A DNA stretch of 64,000 nt from Aplysia californica (taxonomy: Eukaryota; Mollusca; Gastropoda; Aplysiida; Aplysiidae): the NCBI RefSeq assembly GCF_000002075.1, contig NW_004797401.1, forward strand, positions 91,639 through 155,638, in the 5' to 3' direction. The translations under genes were made by a program, and so were the position numbers. Numbering within the stretch: position 1 is the first letter of the stretch; every line of letters begins with the position of its first letter. Shown here in pieces: positions 1 through 10,785 of this stretch. Under the pieces are notes generated by a model, which saw only the letters and a list, made by a program, of their open reading frames with translations, did no database searches and was not told the origin of the DNA.

Positions 1-24
1 ATACAGACAGACAGACAGACAGGC

Positions 25-96
<72 letters not shown>
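1..96. repeat. (CAGA)n microsatellite
   Basis: Almost perfect tetranucleotide repeat of CAGA with one interruption (caggcaga) near the start. It runs off the left edge, so its full length is unknown. Confidence 0.97.
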
Positions 97-197
97 TCTT
101 AATAAAGATCACAAAAGACAAATTTCAAACTTTAATATTTTCTCATGACCTTATCATGAATGAATAATGTCTCCGACTCTGACACAGTTTGGGTTTG

Positions 198-512
198 AGT
201 AGCGTGATGGTCTAGTAGTCAGGCTACCGGACTCGTAATTCGTGATACATGTATTGCGGATTCGGGCGATCGAGACTCAGCTCGGTCCGACGTTGTGTCC
301 TTGGTAAAGGCACTTCTCATGAATTTTCCCACTTGGCTCGGCGTTTTCGGAGACGGACTTTAAACTTGGAGGTACCGCCTCTTAAATAACCTAATAGTGT
401 TGATAGGGGCACCTGTGAACCAAAAACAAAAATGCTCATCATATCGACACAAAGCCAGCGAACTCCTTTGGCAGACCTTATGCAGTTGCGAGCGCCGTAG
501 AACACGTACCAA
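198..512 (+). repeat. SINE-A copy, tRNA-headed
   Basis: The left part (about 198-275) is tRNA-like, with an A-box-like stretch (gtgatggtctagtagtcagg) and the phrase ctaccggactcgtaat shared with the copy at 22,498. A conserved body follows (cgacgttgtgtccttgg, aaaggcact), then cctcttaaataacctaatag. The right end (about 475-500) has the tail tgcagttgcgagcgccgta found on several other families in this window. The family name is mine; the superfamily was not assigned. Confidence 0.8.
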
Positions 513-665
513 AAAAAAGGAAAGAAAGATAAAGAGGAGAAAAACAAAACTTCTTTGATAAAGAGGTCTAGATCTATGTAGGCTACACATAAACCAATTT
601 GGTTTTTCTTTGACAGCTGATATTACTATTGTAACACCCTATTATTTGTTACACCATTTTCACAG

Positions 666-1016
666 ACTTTGAAAGAAAACACAGACCGCCAATACGGTTG
701 GTCCTACGCCCTGGGCTGGGTGGGTATGATTCTCGCCGCCCTGACCGCCACTCTGTACTCCCTGGCCGGCTGCTACATCACCAGCGAGCGCTACGAAGAC
801 CGTGAGATCCTGGAGAAAGGTCGTGGACGCGATTTCCCCATCGCTATGGAGCCCGTGTACGCTGTAGGCTCCGACCCGTACTTGAACAAGACCTATGGCT
901 ACCCCCGCGCCTACCTGAGCCCCATGGCTCCGGATATGTACGCCAGGGGCTACCCGACCATCGGCTACGGAGAGCCCAACAAGGATATGTGGCACTGGCA
1001 GGAGATTGACAGCTAA
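666..1016 (+). CDS. Claudin/PMP22-like membrane protein, last coding exon (partial)
   Basis: Seen: an acceptor (ttttcacag) ends at 665 and opens a reading frame of 116 codons to a TAA at 1014-1016. The exon is strongly GC-rich against an AT-rich background. The peptide starts with a short polar stretch, then a hydrophobic segment containing LAALTATLYSLAGCY, then a charged, tyrosine- and proline-rich tail of about 75 residues ending in WHWQEIDS. One membrane helix followed by a cytoplasmic tail at the C-terminus is the layout expected for TM4 of the claudin/PMP22/EMP/calcium-channel-gamma family, whose four-pass members form junctions or act as channel subunits. The first three helices must lie left of the window. 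Family assignment is by layout and composition. The reading frame is close to certain; the family is likely; the specific orthologue is unknown. The reverse-strand ORF over the same bases is a shadow. Confidence 0.72.
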   Translation, partial: TLKENTDRQYGWSYALGWVGMILAALTATLYSLAGCYITSERYEDREILEKGRGRDFPIAMEPVYAVGSDPYLNKTYGYPRAYLSPMAPDMYARGYPTIGYGEPNKDMWHWQEIDS

Positions 1017-1169
1017 ATTAAAATGAAGAATTTTAATGTTGAGTTGTTGTGAAAGTGGGTCAAACTAACAACAGCTGACTCATCACCTTGTCGAGAAAAA
1101 AGAAGGAAAAAAAAAGTAGGCCTCAGCCTACATGAAATTTCCTCCCGTTTTAACATTTTAGATTTGTTG

Positions 1170-1185
1170 AATAAAAAACAATAAA
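1170..1185 (+). terminator. Poly(A) signals of the claudin-like gene
   Basis: Two AATAAA hexamers at 1170-1175 and 1180-1185, about 155-170 bases after the stop codon, just before a (GAAA)n-rich stretch. They are the nearest canonical signals to the gene. Confidence 0.55.
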
Positions 1186-1225
1186 GAAAGAAAGAAAAAA
1201 AAGAAAGAAAGAAAGAAAGAACGAA
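1186..1225. repeat. (GAAA)n low-complexity tract
   Basis: Repeated gaaa units directly after the poly(A) signals. Confidence 0.85.
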
Positions 1226-1827
1226 AAACAGTGAATAAATTAAATAAAAATTATTTCTGCTTTCACTCTATTTCTGTAATATAAAAAGAAAGAAATACAG
1301 CAAATAGATTAAAATCTAAAAGGTGTAAACAGGATCCCATGCATGTGAAAAGAAGGAGAAATGTTAGGAAATTCTTTCTTTGACAAGGGAAAATAACAAC
1401 TAACTCTAACAAATAGCAGGACCATTAAATTTTTTTCTGATACCCTTAGTAGATTGCTACCATTATTTAAAGAGCTTGGTGGTGTCAGTTTTTGAAGAGC
1501 AAAAAAGAATAAAAAGTAAAATGTGACAATGGGTGGGTTTAAAAAAAAATCAGAATAGCCAACTATAACTCTAATCTTTATTCAGCGTGTCACATTATTT
1601 CAAGTCAACCTCTGAAAGAAGACATTAATTAAATACGAGAGCTTGTCAACTTTCTTATAGCCAGCGCCTACTTTTGTCACCCTAAAGAGGCAAAAATTTT
1701 CCTACCACCAAGTGGGACATAATTAAATAATACCTGTCACTAACTACTCAGGTGATCCCCACCACCCACCAGAATTAACACATCGCTCACTAGTGGGTGA
1801 TATTGTCCAGGTTGGCAAGCACCGTTA
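1226..1827. other. AT-rich DNA, no gene seen
   Basis: No long reading frame with splice signals and no recognised repeat. It may include downstream 3' UTR of the claudin-like gene if the proximal poly(A) signals are not used. Confidence 0.6.
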
Positions 1828-2092
1828 TTGATAAAGAATATTTAGGCCAAACTCTATTCTCAATTTTTTAAGAAGAGCTAGAGAATACTATAAAAAGGAA
1901 CATTTAGACCAAACTTGATTCTCAATTTTGTACAAGCTATAGAGAATACTATTTAAAAAAAGAAGTTTTAGACCAAAGTTAATTTTCAATTTTGTAAGTG
2001 CTAGAGAACACTATAAAAAAGAATGTATTGTAGGCCAAAATTAATTCTCAATTTTGTAAGAACTAGAGAATACTATAAAAAAGGAGAATACT
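1828..2092 (+). repeat. Diverged ~62-bp tandem repeat, about 4 units
   Basis: Four successive units share the phrases tttagaccaaa, ttctcaattttgtaag and ctagagaatactata. Units differ by substitutions and short indels, so the array is old. Confidence 0.88.
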
Positions 2093-5000
2093 AAATCCAA
2101 AAAAAGGTTTTGCCAGTCTAAATGCCATCAGTCCTACTATTACTATTATATAAGACAAGCACAGCCGGTGATTGTCTGACAGACTTCTTAGACTAACTGT
2201 TGAGATGCAAAAACCACTCTCGTCTCGTGTAAACTGCTGCCGTTTAAAAGATGACTCGACTGCCTTTAAAAAGATTTCTATGCATGTTTCTGAATCTTAA
2301 ATTCTGTTGTTATCATAAATCATAGTACAGTTTTGACCACAATATGAAGAATGGTTTTGTTACACACTTTTAATTGTGGATCTCAAGGTTTTATAAAAAT
2401 GTTATTGGAAATTTACACCTGATTACAAGGAAAGATCTGAGCAGTTTTATAGATCATTTTGATACCTGAGCTTATGAACATCTACTGAAGTTTGGACATT
2501 GTGAGTTTTGTTTCTGTTTTTATTTGTTCCAAGCGGCATTTAAACAGGCAGTCCAGTTAAGTAGAAAAGTTATTCATACTTGAGACCTGGTCATAAAACT
2601 GGTTGCCATCTGCTCTCTCACTGAGAAATTTGTGATGTTTCAAACAGGTTATGTCTTTATTTATATAATAATAATAATATATATACATACATATTTGTGA
2701 GACAAATTCTTGCCTGGTAAAGCTCTGTGATCAAGAATAGATGTAGTGACCAGGAAAGAAATTCACCTGCCTCATTCAAAAGTGATCCACAAAAAAAAAA
2801 GAAGAAAAACAACAGCAACAACAACAACAACTACAACAACAACAACAACAGTGTTTATAATACGTTCCGGTACAGTGGAAAAGTTAGTATACAAGCAGTC
2901 CAGGATGAAGGAGAGCTTCTAAAAAATACAAAATTATTCACACTGTGCCTTTTTTTTGTTGTTGCATAGTACAGTCTCACTTGTGATTCGTTTTTATTTC
3001 GTTTTTTAAATGGAACTTACAGTTGTATAAAAAAACAAAAATATTCCACATTCTCACCTCATTGTAAGAGGGTTGTGAGAGGTTTTGGCTGTGTGATGAA
3101 ATGAATGCCGAAATCTCTGTCGGCAAATTGGGAGTTTCTTTTTTTTTTTTTTTTTTTGTATGAATGTTTAGAAGTTATTGTACTACAGGTTGTCTTTGCC
3201 CTAAGAATGTTCTTGTATGAAATCACTTCCCATTGTTTTCTAGATTTTTTTTTTCCTTCATGATTTATGTACATTCCAAAATATTGCATTCCCTTTATTG
3301 TTATTGTTTGAGAGAAGAAATGCGGTTTGTTTCTGTTCTTTCAGTGGTTGTGGTGCTTGTAAACATATTGTTGTTAAGGCAAAGGAAAAAACTCACTGCT
3401 CTGCCTATTATTATGATCGTCTGTATCTATCTATGCTTTTCTGAGCAGGGAATAAAGAAAAATAAAGAATACTGAATAACAGCCTTTTTTAAAGAAGTTA
3501 ATAAAGCAGCTATTGCGTGTACTTTGTAAAAAGCCCCCCTTTCCCTGAAAAAAGAACTATTTTAAGAAAGCCTTGAGACGTTTTGCAAAAAGTTCAACCT
3601 AGCATTTAGATAAAAACATTCTCCCTGTCTGAAGGGCTGAAATTTGAACATTTTCTTTGAGTGTGGAATTGAATCGAACAAGGGGGGGGGGGTTGCTTTC
3701 TACCATTTCATTCAGGCTTAATTTGAAACAAAATTGTAGTATGCAGAGCATTATTTTTCATGCTATCTATGATGTAGGCCATGCTTCCATTTTCTTTTGT
3801 ACAGTATGTGTGTTGACATATATGTAACTTACATTATAATCCAACTTTATAAGAAAACTTAAGAACTGAACCCAGTTTCTTAGCACAACTATGTGAGAAT
3901 TTGAACGAAATAAGATAATACAGCCGCCCTCAACCACATCTGCTTCAACTCTAAATTGAACCAAGTTATAATGTCAGTGGTAGTTTAGGGTGGTCAAAGA
4001 TCGTGTATAACAACATTATAATTATAGTTCACTCCTCTCTTTGAGCCAATTAAAAAAGTGACCTCAAAATTCGACGGCACTCTCTTCAAAAAGGCGCAAA
4101 CTTTGCGAACAGAGTTACCCTACTTGGGTAAAAAAACAAGTGAAACTAACAAACTGTGCATTCTTATTCAGGAGAAATGAAAGAGAGCTTCAAAACAGAC
4201 TGCAGCGCCATCTGAAGCCATGCCCAGACTTCCGCAGACATTTTTTTGGCTGAGTGAACAATCTTGTTATGTTATACATGATCTTTGGAGTAGTCAAGTA
4301 ATAAATTGTGATCTGTACTGCATTACTGTTAATGCAATATAATGACACTTTTGATCCCAATCCATACTTTATAGGCAGATAGAAACGAACAAAATGAATA
4401 TATTTGATTGAAGGTCTCCATGAACGTCTCTTATTTTTTGTCCTCTGAATCATTCCTTTAATACAAACATTCTCCCAACAGAAGAGGAAGCGTTAGTTTT
4501 TCGTGTATACGTAAATGGAGTCATTTATATCTTCCTCTGCCAATAACTACTTTCTAAAATTGAGATGTATTATAAACACGGTCAGAAAAAGGAATGACTA
4601 CATTTAGAAATAGTAGTTGGGCTTGATCGCATACATTCCATTTAATTTCTTTTACTGGTCAATTTATTTCAGCTACACTGTACATTTATATACATAATTT
4701 ACCAAACTTACATTTTCATAAAGATTATTATTATTATAAATATATATATATAATATATATACATATTTTTACTGCCAACAGAATTGATGAAAAGATAAAT
4801 TAAAAGGTGTCTAGATTTTTACTTTTTTTTTTTTTTAGTAAGAAAAATAATCAGTTTCATTCGTCGCTCAAAGGCAAGTACGACAACGCCTTGTCATCAA
4901 TTTTCCTCAAAATGACCTCAAAACAATTTTTCAACTTACAGCCCCCCATCAAACACAGTACCTATGTGATTTATATTTTTTCAACCTGTAACACATCTAT

Positions 5001-5215
5001 TCCTCTCATTATACATGTGTATGTACATACTATATCGTACCCTTCAAAGAATCATGTAATCAAAAAATTGCCTGCAGGTTACAACTTAAGTTAATCACAA
5101 TATGTATCTTTTTGATATTGATAAAATAAACACTATTCCAAAATTCATGTATTCAACTATTCAGTTCTGTCTTTTAAATTGCAATAGTTAATTGTTATGC
5201 CCCTACCAACACAAT
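2093..5215. other. AT-rich DNA, no gene seen
   Basis: Contains short low-complexity stretches: (CAA)n near 2,806-2,850, a T-run near 3,138-3,156, a G9 run near 3,683 and a TA-rich stretch at 4,735-4,762. AATAAA hexamers occur near 3,450-3,465 on the plus strand and could be distal poly(A) sites. The ORFs here are short, AT-biased and lack splice context. Confidence 0.6.
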
Positions 5216-5221
5216 TTAGAT

Positions 5222-5440
5222 CATTTAGGAGGCAGGATGTTTCAACCCTGCCTCATCATAGGCAGGGCCAACCTGGGCTGAAAAGGTAAAAAGGATACAA
5301 CATCCCAGCAAACAGATGGAGATGGGCTACTCAATATATATAATAAAACATCCACACACAGGAATCAAACTCGGATCACAACTTCTGCATACTACGGCAG
5401 AAAGAGCCTGACCGCTACACCACAAATAACCGGTCTCTGT
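5222..5440 (-). repeat. SINE-E copy, tRNA-headed
   Basis: Read on the minus strand, the head is tRNA-like: tgtggtgtagcggtcaggct for the A-box region and tttgattcctg for the B-box region. The body contains the complement of catttaggaggcagg and ccaacctgggctg. Related copies lie at 5,518, 33,510, 38,420 and 62,066, all with the head on the right, meaning minus orientation. Confidence 0.78.
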
Positions 5441-5517
5441 ATCCATTTTCTTTCGCTTTACAAAAGAAATGGAGGTGTTTTAAAGCCCCCATTGACACAA
5501 ATAAGATAATTTATATT

Positions 5518-5692
5518 AGGTTAGGAGGCAAGCTTACGACCCTGCCTGTCAAGGCAAACTCGGGCTGATAAGAATACAACATCCCTGGAGAAAGACAGAA
5601 ATGTGATAAAAATTTTCCTCACTTGGGAATCAAACTCTGGTCTCCTGCATGTGACAGCAAAGCACCTAACTGCTACACCACAGACGCCGGTC
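5518..5692 (-). repeat. SINE-E copy, tRNA-headed
   Basis: A second copy 80 bases from the first in the same orientation: ggttaggaggcaagc at the tail side and gcacctaactgctacacca at the head. Two adjacent, diverged copies suggest separate insertions or an old local duplication. Confidence 0.78.
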
Positions 5693-6114
5693 CATTTTCT
5701 CCGATCTTGTCCAGTCTATAAGTGTGACAATTCATATTTATTTGTATCTCCTTACATTCAAGTTTGAGTGACGAGAAGCACATCGACACAATATCCATCA
5801 TTTCACCCAGGGAAAAACTGAAACAGAGCGATAAACAGAGACCAAAGAGGAAAGGAAAAGAAGTAATGCCTACCAAGCGTCTAAAGACACTGATTGTAAA
5901 TATTTTACCCTCCTATCGACACATTTTAGATAATTTAGAAGACTGGCTGCTTCCACTCTACCTCTGTGTGCCAAAAACCAAGCCGACAGCGGGAGGCGGT
6001 ATCCTTGCAGACAGGCAGATAATTAGAAGAAACATACAGCAGTACCTGATCTAATGGCTACCTGTTTAAGACTACCACCCAGTGCCCATTAATGGGATTG
6101 ATTCTCTAACACAA

Positions 6115-6262
6115 ACCGAGCGCCCGACTCGTGGCCTTGAAAACAAACGCATTTAATTTGTTATTTTAGGGTCACCCTTGGAAGCATTCGGTTTGTTCCC
6201 CAAAGGTCGCTTTTCGCCCTCAATCTGGTTAGCCCGGTCTACCAAACCGAACCAATCGTACC
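6115..6262. repeat. Relic of the palindromic MITE family
   Basis: Carries cgcccgactcgtggcc, gaaaacaaacgcattt and gccctcaatctggttagc, which match the copies at 23,490 and 26,640. The hairpin core is degraded here. Confidence 0.65.
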
Positions 6263-6319
6263 AATAGGCCAGGCGCTAGGTATAAGACAATCCCAGTGCC
6301 ATCAGCCATTTCTCACAGC

Positions 6320-6480
6320 ACATGTGATCTGCAGCTTACACTGTATGCTTCGCGAGAAACCGAGATTATTTCTGAAATCTGAGTGTTCTCTTAGGGTCTG
6401 CCGGGGTAATAATACATATAGTTGTAAAGCGCATAGAGCTTGCTGTAGAGCGGTTTTTAAAATATAATGATGACACGACT
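6320..6480 (+). repeat. SINE-G 3' part
   Basis: Shares acactgtatgcttc, gtctgccggggtaataat and gtaaagcgcatagagct with the full-length copy at 33,007-33,349 (reverse strand). Only the 3' half is present. Confidence 0.7.
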
Positions 6481-6587
6481 GTCCAGAACATGTCCAAAAT
6501 ACTATCTGTCTACTAAGACAAGACAACCACTTTTCTCCATTACAATTATGGGTGACTTGTCTAGGACAACAGTACTTCCCCACATAG

Positions 6588-6795
6588 AAACTGAATTCAT
6601 GGCTTTAAAAAATCACGATTTTTGCTTTTTATAGCCAGCCTAATATCCCACAGACACTCATGAGAACTGAATTCACGACTTCTGCTTTTTACAGCCATCC
6701 TATATCATCACAAACACTCATAGGAACTGAAATCACGGCTTTTGCATGCAATGGCAAAGAACCAGCCTATATCACCACAGACAGTCATGGACACA
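6588..6795 (+). repeat. ~67-bp tandem repeat, about 3 units
   Basis: Units share gaactgaattcacgac, ttctgctttttacagcc and atcctatatcatcacaa. About two related units recur at 8,390-8,512, so the array belongs to a dispersed repeat. Confidence 0.8.
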
Positions 6796-6804
6796 GAGGT
6801 AAAT

Positions 6805-6992
6805 CTAAACACTATCTTTAGTTTTAGTAAGAGACTTACTGCACTTGCAACACAATCAGGTCATATAAGTGTCAAAGATTAGAGGAGCTAAAAGAAAGTA
6901 ATAAACACAAAAGAGAAGGAGGACAGATTAGGACGACAGATGTTTTGATAGGAAAGAAGGAGCAAACCACACTGGAGCACCCGCCAACCACT
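6805..6992 (-). repeat. SINE-C copy
   Basis: Diverged copy of a ~170-bp repeat. The left end carries the shared tail in reverse (actgcacttgcaacacaatc); the right end has gataggaaagaaggagcaaa and gcacccgccaaccact. No tRNA-like head is evident. Confidence 0.8.
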
Positions 6993-8310
6993 GTCTGTGG
7001 GTGCAATGACATTACAACTTGCCAGAATATCAGCAACAACGAAGGAAGACCCATTTTGAGCCCCTAGCAAGGGTGAAAAGATGACCAGAGCCTAACACTA
7101 GTTACTACACTGTTCCAGCTACTTTGAGGCTGAAGCCAAAAAAAAAAAAGGCGCGGAATATTCCAAAGAAACCCCCCCCCCAAAATACACTAAACCGTAC
7201 TGATTTTTCTATTCACTCAATAAAAACACTTTGTAAAATTCACCACCTTTTGAAAAACCCTGTACGTAAAGATAAAAATAGGACCATCAAGTCAAGACAC
7301 AATCGCTCCTTCAAACTTTTCATTGTAACAAATCACAAGCAGAGCAAAGTACAACATGGGAGAGGAAAAAAGCAATATAATGCCATAGATCCAAGAAAAA
7401 AAAAATTATAACCACAACATAAAAGCCATTGACAAAACTGTAGACCCATTCACAAAAAAATAATGACTGATGAGCTTTCAGACTCCAGTCTTACACAAAT
7501 TAAATAGGTACATAACTCTTTTTCAAAAACATCAGTTAGCTTCGTCATTACAAATAGCATTTGTTATTCCTATAATCAGTTCAAAAGCTTAAGACTTAGT
7601 GTCATCTTGTACTAACTCCAGTTATGACGCCGCAAGTCACTTTGAAAGCACAGAATTCCTGTCATGAAAACAAAACATGGGCATTAAATCCATTTAATAA
7701 CCATAATAATTTTGGTCTCAAATGGGAAGATTTCAACAGCACTGACAAATGTGACAAAAACTCCCACTCCTAAAAGTAGGAAACTAGAGTGAGTACAAGA
7801 TAACTCAGCTTCTGATAATTTTCCAAGCACCCAGCTAAATCAGTTTAATTCATAATTTTATAGAAATCTGCAAGTCACCCATTTCTAGTAGTATCCTATA
7901 GGCCTACCTGAAACATTAATTACTCCAGTAGCACCATTTTTTTAGCCTCAAGTCTTCTTTAAGTTTACGATACAAAGAAGCGCATCAATATCACTGTTGT
8001 CATAGTGCCAAAAAAAGTGGGAAGACAGAAATACAAGATAGACTTAAAAAAGAATCTACAAGCAGAATACTTCAAACGTCTCCACTATCATTATCAAACT
8101 TTCTTAAAGGTGAAGGCTTACAGTTTCTTGCTTTTCATGATTCCTGATACGAACAACACAACAAAAACTCGTTTTTTGTCTCTGACATAAAAAGTACCCA
8201 AAAGGACTTAAATGGATAGGCTAGCCACTCCGCCGAAAGAAACCTTAAATTGAGCTCAAATATTGTAAAAAGTCCCCGAAACTGCAACTTTGACAGATTT
8301 CTACCATCAG
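6993..8310. other. AT-rich DNA, no gene seen
   Basis: A C10 run near 7,170 and A-rich stretches. Short ORFs lack splice signals and recognisable motifs. Confidence 0.6.
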
Positions 8311-8380
8311 ATGGTATAATAATAATAATAATACTAATGATAATAATAAATAGCATTTATACAGCGCATTTCCATTTTCA
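8311..8380 (-). repeat. SINE-G 3' end with ATT-type tail
   Basis: (AAT)n followed by aatagcatttatacagcgca. On the minus strand this is the gcgctgtataaatgctatt end seen on the copy at 33,007. Confidence 0.75.
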
Positions 8381-8389
8381 AACAAAATG

Positions 8390-8512
8390 CTCAATTCATG
8401 ACTTCTGCTTTTTACAGCCATCCTATATCATTACAGGCACTCATAGGAACTGAATTCATGGCTTTTGCATGCAACGGCAAAGTACCAGCCTATATCACCA
8501 CAGACATGATAT
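8390..8512 (+). repeat. ~67-bp repeat, about 2 units
   Basis: Same unit as at 6,588-6,795: catgacttctgctttttaca, then a second unit with catggcttttgcatgcaacg. Confidence 0.78.
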
Positions 8513-8521
8513 ATACATGTA

Positions 8522-8708
8522 CAGCCAAACCTGCTCTACCGGCCACCTGTCCAAGACAATCGCCTGTTCAAACGACATCTTCCCACTTAACCATTTGCGT
8601 TTTTGCTATATCATAATGACACTGTCCAAGAAGACCATTAAAATATTTTTTTTAAGAAGACCACGATTCTCCTCGACAATGGGTGGTTGTGTTGGACAGG
8701 TTCGACTG
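8522..8708. mobile_element. Tigger-like MITE (CAGTTGAACCTG family)
   Basis: Left end is cagccaaacctgctctacc. The right end (tggacaggttcgactg) is its inverted partner. TA flanks both ends, at 8520-8521 and 8709-8710. Internal ccacctgtccaagaca and its inverted counterpart are shared with copies at 27,555, 45,882, 49,394 and 63,809. It is too short to encode a transposase. Confidence 0.75.
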
Positions 8709-9196
8709 TACATGAGACTGGAATCAACTAGGAGATACTACAAAATACTCAAAAACTATCCACATCAAACGCTTAAGTCAGAAAACAATGGAGACACCAA
8801 AAAAGTGAGGAAAAAGGTGATAAAACGCTTTAGAAACAAAAGGAACTGAAAACAGGAGGAAGACTGAACACAACCGAAGAAAGAATATCACAAAATGAAG
8901 AAAAAAAAAATATTTAAAAAATAAAGAAATCAAAATCAAAAGGAAGCCAGCCAGACAACTGGCAACAGGCAGAGGAACCGATTCTTGAGTCACGCCTCTC
9001 TTTGCAGAACAGCAGTCTATTAATTACGAGTGAAGAAGTCCATTACTGTTTCCCCCCACTGCTGGAAAGCCTACTTCAGTCAGCGTGCAGTTGCTGACGA
9101 TTTCTACTTCATTCCATAACGAGTAAGTTTACGACACATAACCCTATTCCCACATATTGGAGTGCAGCCCAGCACCACCCTTCCCCTTGTACAATG

Positions 9197-9723
9197 TTTT
9201 TGTTTTGTTTTTGTAAAGTGTTTTACGGCGCTCGCAACTGCATAGGTCATATGAGCGCGCGGGACACACCTAATATTTTCAGTTGGTAGGAAATTTTGAA
9301 TTTTGCCCGGGTGGCGGCCGAAGCGTACTCTTATCGATTTTAGACCACCAAGGGATCTTTAACGTGCGCAATCTGCACACGGGCCCTCCGAGATTTTTCG
9401 CCCTTGTCCGAGAAGGCTAGGTGTAGATCTTTCCTACCAGAAGATCAGGGGTGTGGCAGAAAGACAGCAGTAAGGAGGGGCCAAGGAGTAGCAGTAGAAA
9501 GGCTGCAGAAAGAGTCAAGAGCCCAGAGGAGGGGGCAAAGGAGGTGTGGGGATGGGGGCAGAAAGTGGAAATGAAAGCAGACAACAGAACATCGCTAGAG
9601 AGCAGGGAAGGATGTGAAAGGAGACAATTTTAGAGAAGAAAATTTTTTGGTCGCTACCCGGAATCGAACCCGGGACCTTTGAATGAGAGGCCAACACCTT
9701 AACCTCTAGGCCACGAGAGCCCC
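9197..9723 (-). repeat. SINE-B copy, long tRNA-headed SINE
   Basis: Read on the minus strand: a tRNA-like head at about 9,650-9,723 (B box ggttcgattcc, A box tggcctagaggttaaggtg, anticodon arm around ggcctctcattc, most like tRNA-Glu), a body of about 350 bp, then the tail tgcagttgcgagcgccgtaa ending in acaaaaacaaaaca. Other copies lie at 42,542, 50,962 and 54,225, with a truncated copy at 41,632. No target duplication is obvious here, unlike in the others. Confidence 0.9.
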
Positions 9724-9730
9724 ATTAAAA

Positions 9731-9776
9731 AAGCTGATAAGAACAGATACTACACTTTGATCTTAGCCAAAAGGCC
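9731..9776 (-). ncRNA. U2 snRNA 5' fragment (retrocopy, not functional)
   Basis: On the minus strand, 46 bases read ggccttttggctaagatcaa followed by agtgtagtatctgttcttat and cagctt. This matches invertebrate U2 snRNA from about nucleotide 11 to 56, including the branch-site recognition segment GTAGTA. The first ten U2 bases are not preserved and nothing after nucleotide 56 is present: no Sm site and no stem-loops III or IV. It lies directly between a SINE-A fragment and the head of SINE-B, all in the same orientation. It is a fragment, not a U2 gene. Confidence 0.88.
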
Positions 9777-9782
9777 AATGCT

Positions 9783-9905
9783 GAGAGACAGTAGTGAAAT
9801 GGTACAGAGGTTTAACGCGCCTATTAACACTATTAGGTTCTTTGAGAGGCGGGACCTCCAAAGTTTACCGTCCATCTCCGAAAGCACCGTACATTGAGAG
9901 ACTGG
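9783..9905 (-). repeat. SINE-A 3' fragment
   Basis: On the minus strand it reads cggagatggac, ggaggtcccgcctct and aacctaatagtgttaatagg, matching 22,620-22,720. The tRNA head is missing. Confidence 0.82.
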
Positions 9906-10596
9906 GATAACAAATTTTGGGGTGATACTTTTGTTCTGCATTCTCTTAGACAACTCAACAACATTGTACGTCAAGTAGGTCGATCGAGCATCACTATCAG
10001 TCAGCCCACAATTTAAGAACTTCTGGCAAGTGTATCCCTTTACATTCGCTTGATACTAATAATACACAGGCATGACCAGGTCAGAAAAGCCATGTGACCT
10101 TTCTCAAGCTGCTCCTCTGCTATGGAGTTCTATAAAATTTATATAATGCAACCAAGACATATTGATGAGGACCACACTAAGTCTTGAGGGTCCATTCAAA
10201 GACTCCAAAAATAGCCTTCACCTGATCATACTTAATGCCACACAGCATTGGCCAATCATGGCAGCTGCCAGGAAAGTCATCCTAGACGCTCATCTTTTTA
10301 ATCTTATTCTGGCTTTAATACTGACTTTCTCATGCAGTGGGCATTGTGTAAGCTATGTTCTATCAACATTCAGGCTCTTCCAAGCTTCTTAATGATGTTC
10401 ATTTCATTGATATTCATTGGCTAAAAATATTCTTTCAAAGATACTTCAACATCCTCTTTATTTTGAGAGTGGAGCCATTGACAGACACACAAGGCATACA
10501 GACAGACATCCACAGACCCATTATAACCCCTTCACTGCTGTGCAGACGTGTGTACCCACTTGCACTTTTCAAAACTGGTTCCCTAAAATTTCAGTT

Positions 10597-10785
10597 TTAG
10601 TTAAAGTTTTACAGCACTTGCAACACGATAAGGTCATTTGAGTGCCGAAGATGAGAGGTGTGATTTGAGAGTAACAAACCACAAAAAGGGAGGACGAGAG
10701 ATAAAGACAATCTATTAAATATGTTTGATAGGAAAGAAGGAACAAAGCAAACTAGAGCACCCGCCAACCACCCTCTCTGTGACAT
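10597..10785 (-). repeat. SINE-C copy
   Basis: Diverged tail at left (acagcacttgcaacacgata) and gataggaaagaaggaacaaa with gcacccgccaaccacc at right. Confidence 0.78.

Noticed and set aside
660-995. Minus-strand ORF of 111 codons
   Set aside because: Shadow of the claudin-like exon, which has splice signal, codon use and a membrane segment on the plus strand.
9451-9633. Conserved 60-residue protein (also at 42,790 and 51,215)
   Set aside because: It recurs because it is the body of SINE-B; the frame is not kept in the copy at 54,225.
9650-9723. tRNA gene (Glu-like) on the minus strand
   Set aside because: The same sequence heads four long SINE copies, and the anticodon stem is poorly paired; it is a SINE head, not a tRNA gene. 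The same applies to the tRNA-like heads at 198, 5,400, 22,498, 33,278 and 62,200.
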